Positions 1 through 5,317 of a stretch of DNA of 6,166 nucleotides are shown here, piece by piece. A program made the position numbers and the translations under genes. Under the pieces are notes generated by a model. The model was not told the origin of the DNA. It saw only the letters and a program-made list of their open reading frames with translations, and ran no database searches. The stretch is from Calditrichia bacterium (GTDB lineage: Bacteria > Calditrichota > Calditrichia > RBG-13-44-9 > J042), in NCBI GenBank assembly GCA_030430345.1, contig JAUIFT010000192.1, positions 1 to 6,166 on the forward strand. Direction: 5' to 3'. Position 1 is the first letter of the stretch. Each line of letters opens with the position of its first letter.

Positions 1-297
1 ACGCACACCAGGCATAAACAAGAGCAAGAGCATACTGCCTTTCGGGGTGATTTTATAGATGCGCCCATCATTAAATGGAGCAACATAACGATTCCCTGCC
101 GGATCGATGCTTCCGGGCTGAAAGGTGCCGTTGCCGGGATTATACGCCAGGGTTTTCTGCAATGCCGGATCAGCGGAAACAGTACTGACCGTGGTTTCCT
201 GAGAATAAAGGGGAATGGTAAAAAAGCAGATAAATGAGATGAACAGAAATAGTCTGCGACAAATTTGTCCTGTATATGAATGTTGTGTTGTGAACAT
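1..297 (-). CDS. Secreted protein, probable NHL/SMP-30-like beta-propeller (N-terminal part, cut by window edge)
   Basis: The minus strand is open from an ATG at 297-295 to the window edge, giving 99 codons with no stop; the C-terminus lies outside. An AAGGA ribosome site at 305-309 sits 7 nt upstream of the ATG and supports this start. The product begins with a polar stretch, then two arginines (about 14-15), a hydrophobic core (LFLFISFICFFTIPL) and a likely cleavage near YSQ, so it should be exported. Residues about 62-95 read SIDPAGNRYVAPFNDGRIYK followed by ITPKG. This fits the 'DPxGNxYVAxxxxGRIxKITPxG' pattern of one blade of NHL/SMP-30/gluconolactonase-type propellers. Only one blade is visible, so the family call is tentative and no substrate can be inferred. 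The coding frame is well supported; the function is not. Confidence 0.72.
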   Translation of the reverse strand, partial: MFTTQHSYTGQICRRLFLFISFICFFTIPLYSQETTVSTVSADPALQKTLAYNPGNGTFQPGSIDPAGNRYVAPFNDGRIYKITPKGSMLLLLFMPGVR

Positions 298-310
298 AGG
301 AATATCCTTG

Positions 311-412
311 CTGATGATTAAAAATTTACTGCTGAACTTTCGTAACAATTTCGTTCAGTATACTCCTGACTATTTCTGTTCAACCAACATTCAGAAGTAA
401 AATAATCATCAG
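311..412. repeat. Nested inverted repeats upstream of the left-hand secreted protein gene
   Basis: A perfect 10-bp inverted pair, CTGATGATTA (311-320) and TAATCATCAG (403-412), encloses a second pair, CTGAAC (332-337) and GTTCAG (353-358). The inner right arm overlaps the candidate -10 element of the minus-strand gene starting at 297. The arrangement suggests an operator or a folded leader, but no regulator binding-site family is recognised. Confidence 0.55.
357..383 (-). promoter_or_regulatory. Candidate promoter for the gene starting at 297
   Basis: On the minus strand TTGAAC (383-378) and TATACT (362-357) resemble -35 and -10 boxes. The 15-nt spacer is shorter than ideal, and the Bacteroidota-type TAnnTTTG element is not clearly present here; TAAATTTT close to the ATG is an alternative. 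A start near 350 would give a leader of about 50 nt. This is a weak call based on pattern only. Confidence 0.3.
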
Positions 413-426
413 AAACCCGGAAAAAC

Positions 427-450
427 ATCCCCTATGCAGGGTATTTTTTT
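427..450. terminator. Small bidirectional terminator-like hairpin
   Basis: CCCT (430-433) pairs with AGGG (438-441) around the loop ATGC, and can extend by two pairs after one mismatch. Seven T follow on the plus strand (444-450), and on the minus strand the hairpin is followed by GATGTTTTT. It lies about 90 nt beyond the stop of the small ORF at 539-616, so it may end that transcript before the promoter of the left-hand gene. The stem is short. Confidence 0.42.
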
Positions 451-538
451 CTGAAAAATATCCGAATTTTATTTAGTAGGATACCCTGTTTTGGGCAGAC
501 CGATCGGCGATCGTTTTCGTCATTGTGAATAAGCGATA

Positions 539-616
539 TTAAATACCAAAGCCGAGATAAGTAAACCATAACAGCATGGTAAAAGCGATTAAGGAAATTC
601 TCGTTAATTGATCCAT
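539..616 (-). CDS. Putative 25-aa single-pass membrane peptide
   Basis: An ATG at 616-614 opens a 25-codon frame ending in TAA at 541-539. An AGAGGA ribosome site (622-627) lies 5 nt upstream, among the better Shine-Dalgarno matches in the window. The peptide starts MDQLTR, with one acidic and one basic residue, then runs ISLIAFTMLLWFTYLGFGI, 19 almost wholly apolar residues to the C-terminus. This is the size and shape of small membrane proteins that act as accessory subunits of transporters or oxidases (for example KdpF, CydX, MetS-type peptides), but I do not recognise it as any of these. Nothing adjacent reveals a partner. A hairpin with T-runs follows at 427-450. It is too short for default gene callers. 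The ribosome site plus uniform hydrophobicity makes translation plausible; the function is unknown. Confidence 0.55.
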   Translation of the reverse strand: MDQLTRISLIAFTMLLWFTYLGFGI

Positions 617-700
617 GGGGATCCTCTCTTAATGTTTACGCTGAATAAGAGTGGCTGGCGGGTTCTTAATTCTCAGAAAAAGCCGAATCATTTGAAATAA

Positions 701-726
701 ATCGAGATTGGGGTTCACCAATCGAT
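701..726. repeat. Stem-loop with 2-nt bulge
   Basis: ATCGAGATTGG (701-711) pairs with CCAATCGAT (718-726): nine base pairs with a GA bulge in the left arm and a six-base loop (712-717). It lies about 85 nt upstream of the 25-aa ORF start. No T-run follows, so a regulatory or structural role is more likely than termination. Confidence 0.5.
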
Positions 727-750
727 AGGCTCAGGATAAATGGAGGTTTT

Positions 751-808
751 AGGCTTTAATACTACTTTGTCACTTTAAAGAGAATAATTTAAAATAGTAA
801 GAAAGCCT
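751..808. repeat. Long imperfect inverted repeat
   Basis: AGGCTTTAATACTA (751-764) is complementary to TAGTAAGAAAGCCT (795-808) at 12 of 14 positions. The stem can continue inward with TTT (766-768) against AAA (791-793). The enclosed segment holds the palindrome CTTTAAAG (773-780). No T-run follows either arm, so this is not a typical terminator. It could be a small non-autonomous repeat, a leader structure or an RNA; there is no evidence here to choose. Confidence 0.5.
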
Positions 809-891
809 ATGAAAAAAAGAGTTTAAGCATAGAAGGTTTAAGCGATTATGTCTTTGGATTAGGTTCGTATAGTATAACTAAACCGAAAATC

Positions 892-928
892 AAAAAATCC
901 ATTCATTCTGAGCTTTGCGAAGAATGAA
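892..928 (-). terminator. Rho-independent terminator of the DUF885 gene
   Basis: TTCATTCT (902-909) pairs perfectly with AGAATGAA (921-928), an 8-bp stem. The 11-nt interior can add two facing G-A mismatches and a GC/GC pair capped by TTT. Read on the minus strand, the stem is followed after TGGA by six T (897-892). It starts 74 nt beyond the stop of the gene ending at 1003, in the right orientation. The core (CATTCTGAGC, then GCGAAGAATG) resembles a palindrome I recall as scattered through many environmental bacterial genomes, so it may be a dispersed element that doubles as a terminator. Confidence 0.6.
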
Positions 929-948
929 AGAGTGAAGAATGAAAGAGT
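919..948. repeat. Perfect 15-bp tandem duplication
   Basis: The unit GAAGAATGAAAGAGT occurs at 919-933 and again, identical, at 934-948. The unit includes the 3' arm of the terminator stem (921-928), so a second copy of the arm (936-943) is available to pair with 902-909. Replication slippage is the simplest origin. Confidence 0.85.
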
Positions 949-1002
949 AATGCGCAGGCTTCCCGGAATTCATCAGGCAATTATCTTGAAATTCAGTAAA
1001 AA

Positions 1003-2754
1003 TCATTTCCCCTTTTCGGAAATATAATCCGCTACTTTATCTGCAAGCATGCTGAGCGGAATCGCGCCGGACTGGAGAATGAGGCGATGAAATTCTTTCG
1101 CATCGAAGCGATCCTTCAATTTCTTTTCTGCCTTCCTGCGCAGTTCGCTGATTTGCAGCTGTCCGATTTTATAGGAAAGCGCCTGACCGGGCATTGCGGT
1201 ATAACGGTTTATTTCGAAAGTGGCATAGCCAAAGGCATGCCGGGAAAGTGCGTTACTGGTTTCCTGACGGTCCCAGCCCTTGTGATGTAAACCAGTATCA
1301 GCGATCAGGCGGGCGGCGCGCAGAAGCTGATAGGTGAGCATTCCGAAATACTGATGCGGATCGGTGTATAACCCGAGGTCTTCGCCAAGGGTTTCCGCAT
1401 AAAGCCCCCAACCTTCGATAAAAGCGCCATAATATCCGAACCGGCGGAACCTGGGAAGATCATGCTGTTCCTGCGCGAGGGCAATCTGAAAGTGATGCCC
1501 CGGCAATGCTTCATGGAGAAAGAGGCTTTCCATTTGCGTCCGCGGGTATGCGGCGCGCCCGGAGTTGATATAGAAAACCCCGGGGCGACTGCCATCAGCG
1601 GTCGGATTCATGTAAAATGCCGCCGGGGAAACTGCTGCCAGGCTACGATCGACGGCACGAATCTCAAATGCTGCCTTTGGGGCCATATCAAAAATCGACG
1701 GTAGATGCTCCGCGACCACATTTTCGATACGCTTGAATTCTTCGAAAATCATATTCTCCCCGCCGCGAATCAGGAACGACGGATCGCTGCGCATCCGGAA
1801 TAGATAGTCTGAGATACTTCCCCGATGTCCCAGTTTTTGCAGCGTTTGCTGCATTTCTTTTTCGATCTTTCGAAGCTCTTTCATGCCAAGATCAAAAATG
1901 TCATCCGGGGAAAGATCGGTCGTAGTGTAATAACGGACCAGATGTCGATACCAATCCTCGCCATCTGGTAGGGCGCGAATGGAAAGTGTTCCCCGGGCAT
2001 GGGGAAGATATTCGTTGGATAAGTACCGATATAATTTCCGGTAAGCGGGCACCACGGCAGTCATGATCGTTTCTTTGTACTCCTTGATCAGGCGCATCTT
2101 GTCTTCCCAGCTTATTTCCCTGGGAAAATTACGCAGCGGCGCATAAAAACTGCTTTGAGCGGGATCGTCAACAACCTGGTTCCGCCAGGTGGATAATCCC
2201 TGGCGAATTAACGGCGCGGCCTGCACGACCTTCATTTCGATCCCGCGGTTCATGTTGGCGATCGCTGTATCTACCCAGGCGGGGAAGAGCGTTAGCCGCT
2301 GCCGGAAATCTTCGTAATCCTTCACATTACGAAATGGCTGCAAACTTTTACCGCTGCCCAGGCGGATAAGCAGCCCCGGGGTATCATTCATCGAGGTAAT
2401 CGGCATCAGGTGCCCGGGGTATTTCATCGCAACCAGGTTTTGGGAGAGCTGGTCACTGAGCAATTCATAGCTCAATCGATCTTCACTGGAAAGCGTTTTA
2501 CTATCGAATTTGTTGAGTGCCGTGAGATATTCCCGATAAAGATTACTTAACTTTTTTTGATGCGACTCGCTGATCTCAATGGTCATCTGGTCATTGAAGC
2601 GATAGTCTCCGATTGAGGTGGCATAGATTGGATTGAGTTGCAAATATGCTTCAAAATAATTGTCAAATAGCGCATGGAGAGCAGAGTTCTGCGCTGGCTG
2701 AGCAGCCAGGGACATTGTCAGGAGAAAAGACAGTAAGTAAAATGTGCGAATCAT
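1003..2754 (-). CDS. Exported DUF885 family protein, putative metallopeptidase
   Basis: The 583-residue product matches the DUF885 (PF05960) family by recognisable motifs: HEALPGHHFQ at 414-423, EGWGLYAE at 447-454, a conserved RYTAMPGQALSYKIG near 517-531, and a C-terminal SGAIPLSMLADKV. The first two motifs look like a rearranged zinc site of the gluzincin kind, with the histidines and a downstream glutamate about 33 residues on, so a periplasmic peptidase is the likely activity; the family is poorly characterised and the substrate is unknown. The frame is open upstream to 2817. I chose the ATG at 2754 because AGAGG lies 6 nt before it and because the protein then begins with a clean signal peptide (MIRTFYLLSFLLTMSLAAQ). 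It is full-length for the family, with no frameshift. A terminator follows at 892-928, and the gap to the upstream transporter gene is 179 nt. Confidence 0.88.
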   Translation of the reverse strand: MIRTFYLLSFLLTMSLAAQPAQNSALHALFDNYFEAYLQLNPIYATSIGDYRFNDQMTIEISESHQKKLSNLYREYLTALNKFDSKTLSSEDRLSYELLSDQLSQNLVAMKYPGHLMPITSMNDTPGLLIRLGSGKSLQPFRNVKDYEDFRQRLTLFPAWVDTAIANMNRGIEMKVVQAAPLIRQGLSTWRNQVVDDPAQSSFYAPLRNFPREISWEDKMRLIKEYKETIMTAVVPAYRKLYRYLSNEYLPHARGTLSIRALPDGEDWYRHLVRYYTTTDLSPDDIFDLGMKELRKIEKEMQQTLQKLGHRGSISDYLFRMRSDPSFLIRGGENMIFEEFKRIENVVAEHLPSIFDMAPKAAFEIRAVDRSLAAVSPAAFYMNPTADGSRPGVFYINSGRAAYPRTQMESLFLHEALPGHHFQIALAQEQHDLPRFRRFGYYGAFIEGWGLYAETLGEDLGLYTDPHQYFGMLTYQLLRAARLIADTGLHHKGWDRQETSNALSRHAFGYATFEINRYTAMPGQALSYKIGQLQISELRRKAEKKLKDRFDAKEFHRLILQSGAIPLSMLADKVADYISEKGK

Positions 2755-2790
2755 TATGTGCCTCTGGTTTCGGATCAACTTTGCATCCGC

Positions 2791-2843
2791 TTGTAAGTTG
2801 CTTGACGATTCTACCACGGGAAAAATGAAAAGTTGACTTACAA
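2791..2843. repeat. Inverted repeat upstream of the DUF885 gene
   Basis: TTGTAAGT (2791-2798) and ACTTACAA (2836-2843) are perfect inverted 8-mers flanking a 37-nt AT-rich segment. That segment carries TAGAAT on the minus strand (2813-2808), a possible -10 box for the gene starting at 2754, without a good -35. The hexamer AAGTTG also occurs at 2795-2800 and 2830-2835, and inverted at 2776-2781. An operator around the promoter is possible but unproven. Confidence 0.4.
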
Positions 2844-2933
2844 TAGAGAGATTCTTGCGAAAGGCAATATAGGCTTGTGAGCTGCAAAAGACCGTGGCAG
2901 TAAAACCTATGCCTGCCTGGTGCCGCTATCTTT

Positions 2934-5102
2934 TTACACCAACGCACTCTCCTGCCCGGAATCGCCAATAAACAGGCAGGAAGAACCGGTATGTTCCGGC
3001 ATTTTGCGCATATTGCGGAAAGAGGGGGTATTCGCTAAACCAAAGATGTTGATATCCGCCCGTGGCGCCTTGCCCAGGGCAGTGAAAAAATCGCCGGTAA
3101 GCACATGAAACTCGGTCACTGATGGCAGGCGGGCCTGGTCGCTCAAATGCTCAAGGAATTTCAGGAGATGCTTTTCCTCCGATTGATCTTTCGCCACGGT
3201 AATGAGATTAAGCTTGCCTTCCCAGTTTGACTGTATTTGCAGAGCAATTAGCATTGCCAGGTGCCAGTTCGGGCTGCCATCGCGTAACCAAAGATTGACA
3301 TCTTTCTGAATGCCAAATGCCACGCGAGGATGCTGATAGAGGATAATCAGCCCCATCTGGTAACGCATGGCATGCTGGGTTAGCTGCTCCAGTATCCGGT
3401 CATTTTTACCGCGCTCTTCCATTTTCAGAAAAAGGGCATTGGGGCGTATCGTCGCATTTTTGAGGGTTTGAATAACCAGCTTGGTCCCGCGAATAAATTC
3501 ATGCTCTTCAATGACCGTGGAGTGAACAAGAATATTTTGATTATTCAGGGGATCGAGTAATTCCCGGAGAGTCTCTTCATTTTCTTCAATATCTTTATCC
3601 ATTACCGAGAAAGCGAATATACTGCCGGATGGTGCGGTAATACTGCGGATCAGCAGCAGCGAGCCACCCCAAACCGAGGGATCGTTGATGGGGATCAGCA
3701 AATCCGGTTTCCAGGAAATTTGGTGGCGGGGGAATTTTGCCGCCAGCCGGGAAGCACGCTCTGCCAGTACCAGGAACATGCCGCCGCGAATGTCTCCCCA
3801 TTCGGATTCCAGCCCTTTGCGGGTCAGCCAGATGTATAGCAGGACGATGGTAATAAGGGCGATTACACTGAATACAGTGTTGATAAAAAACATCATAAAG
3901 AGACAGCTCGCCGCACCAAAAAATGCCACAAATCGCGGCACTTTGAAAGTCGGGCGGAAGCTGATGATTTTCATGCTTTGCTGAATAAAAACCACCAGAT
4001 TGAGTGTGCCGTAAGTAATCAGGAAAAACATGGTGATCAGCGAAGCGAGTGCATTCAGGTTGCCGGGGATGATTGCCAGCATAATGATAATGCCGGTGAA
4101 AAATGTCGCGCTGCGCGGCTCATTGTTTGCGGATTTGGCGGCAAAAGTTTTGTGTAGCGGAACTGTTTTCTGCTCCGCCAGGGCTTGCAGCACCCGTGGC
4201 GCGCCAACCATACTCCCCAGCGCTGAAGAGAAAGTGGCCGCTAAGATGCCCATAATAACCAGGCTGTGCACCGCGGAATTATCGACCAATGCCATTTGGT
4301 TCTGCCGTAATTCTTCCGGAGAAATATAGTAGGCGGCGAAGTAGGCCAATCCAATGTAAACAACCAGGGTAACACCGATGGCGCTAAGAGTGCCGATAGG
4401 GATCGCCCGGCGGGGATCCCGTAAATCCCCGGACATGTTCGCCCCGGCCATAATCCCGGTTACCGCCGGGAAAAAGATTGCGAAGACATGCCAGAAATCA
4501 GCATCTTCGAATTGACCGACATAGTTCATTGTCGGCTGCGGTATAGACGGTGAAAAGAGAATTGATACGATGGACAGCCCGATGATTACCATAATAATGT
4601 ATTGGATTTTGATGGCAAAATGTGCGCTGATGTAAGAAATTGTTAACAGCAGCATCCAGGTCATCAGGGAAACGACTGTGGGATCGTGTTCGGGAAAAAT
4701 GCGCAGCCAGCCTTCGGTAAAGCCGATAATATACAAAGATGCGGAGAGGGTTTGGGAAATATAAAAAGGAATGCCAATGCTGCCGCCGGCTTCCAGGCCG
4801 AGCGATTTGGAAATGATCGAATAGGCTCCACCAGCGCCGATTTTGATATTCGTGGTAATTGAAGCCATGGAAAGGCCGGTGCAAATCGTGATGATTTTCG
4901 CCAGCAGGATAATCGCAACAGCTCCGATAAAGCCGGCATTACCAACCACCCAACCGAGGCGAAGATACATAATGACGCCGAGGATCGTCAGTACGTCAGG
5001 AACAAAAACCCCTCCGAATGTGCCGAATTTTCTCCCGGTGTCTTCCGGTTGCTCTGTAAAAAAACGATTTGTCTGGTTGCCGATATCCTTTAAGAAACTC
5101 AC
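2934..5102 (-). CDS. SLC12-type cation-chloride cotransporter (APC superfamily)
   Basis: This 722-residue inner-membrane protein has an APC-fold transport core (about residues 30-430, expected 12 helices) and a soluble C-terminal domain (about 435-722), the size and layout of bacterial relatives of the Na-K-Cl cotransporters. Diagnostic segments are TM1 VLTILGVIMYLRLGWVVG; TM3 LYIIGFTEGW; TM6 FFPAVTGIMAGANMSGDL (from 210); and TM8 TFSSALGSMVGAPRVLQALA. By alignment to animal NKCC1 from memory, the potassium-site tyrosine (Y124) and TM6 P212 and T215 are kept, as are the sodium-site alanine and paired serines (A289, S292, S293); the TM1 sodium-site tryptophan is leucine (L41). It should move chloride with Na+ and/or K+; automatic annotation may call it an amino acid permease. 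A TTG start at 5114 is possible but has no ribosome site. After the stop only a weak hairpin (2896-2917) is seen. It is divergent from the phosphatase gene. Confidence 0.88.
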   Translation of the reverse strand: MSFLKDIGNQTNRFFTEQPEDTGRKFGTFGGVFVPDVLTILGVIMYLRLGWVVGNAGFIGAVAIILLAKIITICTGLSMASITTNIKIGAGGAYSIISKSLGLEAGGSIGIPFYISQTLSASLYIIGFTEGWLRIFPEHDPTVVSLMTWMLLLTISYISAHFAIKIQYIIMVIIGLSIVSILFSPSIPQPTMNYVGQFEDADFWHVFAIFFPAVTGIMAGANMSGDLRDPRRAIPIGTLSAIGVTLVVYIGLAYFAAYYISPEELRQNQMALVDNSAVHSLVIMGILAATFSSALGSMVGAPRVLQALAEQKTVPLHKTFAAKSANNEPRSATFFTGIIIMLAIIPGNLNALASLITMFFLITYGTLNLVVFIQQSMKIISFRPTFKVPRFVAFFGAASCLFMMFFINTVFSVIALITIVLLYIWLTRKGLESEWGDIRGGMFLVLAERASRLAAKFPRHQISWKPDLLIPINDPSVWGGSLLLIRSITAPSGSIFAFSVMDKDIEENEETLRELLDPLNNQNILVHSTVIEEHEFIRGTKLVIQTLKNATIRPNALFLKMEERGKNDRILEQLTQHAMRYQMGLIILYQHPRVAFGIQKDVNLWLRDGSPNWHLAMLIALQIQSNWEGKLNLITVAKDQSEEKHLLKFLEHLSDQARLPSVTEFHVLTGDFFTALGKAPRADINIFGLANTPSFRNMRKMPEHTGSSCLFIGDSGQESALV

Positions 5103-5108
5103 TATTCG

Positions 5109-5112
5109 CTCC
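5109..5112 (-). promoter_or_regulatory. Ribosome binding site that decides the transporter start
   Basis: GGAG on the minus strand lies 6 nt before the GTG at 5102-5100. The upstream in-frame TTG at 5114 overlaps this site and has no purine-rich sequence before it, so GTG is the preferred start and the protein is four residues shorter than the longest reading. Confidence 0.65.
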
Positions 5113-5198
5113 AAGATTTCACTAACAGTCCGCTACTGCCATCGTTTACATTCGCTGTCGTCTGTGAGAAAGTATCACAAATAATAAAACGAAAATAT

Positions 5199-5226
5199 TG
5201 CTTTCGGAAATGATTTCTGCGAAGCA
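5199..5226. repeat. Palindrome in the divergent promoter region
   Basis: TGCTTTCG (5199-5206) pairs with CGAAGCA (5220-5226) with one bulged T. Directly inside, GAAA (5207-5210) pairs with TTTC (5214-5217) around TGA, with TG left unpaired at 5218-5219. That makes about 11 pairs in 28 nt. It lies midway between the transporter start and the phosphatase promoter, a suitable place for an operator acting on either gene. On the minus strand it is followed by ATATTTTCGTTTT, so it could also stop antisense transcription leaving the phosphatase gene. Confidence 0.55.
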
Positions 5227-5256
5227 GGTCATCTATTATGTTAAAAAGTTTTCCTT

Positions 5257-5288
5257 TTTGCGAAAAAAAGTACAATTTGCTATCTTTC
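5257..5288 (+). promoter_or_regulatory. Bacteroidota-type promoter for the phosphatase gene
   Basis: TTTG (5257-5260), a 20-nt spacer, then TATCTTTC (5281-5288) matches the TTTG / TAnnTTTG promoter of Bacteroidota at all but the last position. Initiation would fall near 5293-5296, leaving a leader of about 25 nt that contains the ribosome site at 5308-5311. Confidence 0.6.
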
Positions 5289-5317
5289 GTTCTTATTTAA
5301 AGATGACGGAGAATCAA

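Larger units (their letters stand above)
617..1002. other. 386-nt structured AT-rich intergenic region
   Basis: No credible gene is visible on either strand; the longest in-frame runs from ATG with any ribosome site are about a dozen codons. It contains the hairpins at 701-726 and 751-808, the terminator at 892-928 and the tandem repeat at 919-948, each listed separately. It also has a short direct repeat, GTTTAAGC, at 821-828 and 836-843. The left half would be the promoter and leader of the 25-aa ORF, but no convincing promoter element was found. Confidence 0.6.

Noticed and set aside
215..400. Plus-strand 61-codon ORF over the left-hand gene start
   Set aside because: It overlaps the signal-peptide region and promoter of the better supported minus-strand gene, has no good ribosome site, and its product resembles no protein I know.
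493..518. Hairpin CGATC-GGC-GATCG followed by TTTT, as a plus-strand terminator
   Set aside because: The stem is only five pairs with a short T-run, and no plus-strand gene lies upstream.
722..775. Twelve-codon plus-strand ORF beginning ATGGAG
   Set aside because: The ribosome site is too close to the ATG, the product is very short and it overlaps an inverted repeat.
2755..2817. N-terminal extension of the DUF885 protein to an ATG at 2817
   Set aside because: It would put 21 polar residues before a normal signal peptide and runs through the probable promoter; the ATG at 2754 has its own ribosome site.
2663..2968. Minus-strand 101-codon ORF bridging the gap between the transporter and DUF885 genes
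   Set aside because: It overlaps both real genes in another frame, has a low-complexity, cysteine-rich composition typical of shadow translation, and shows no domain.
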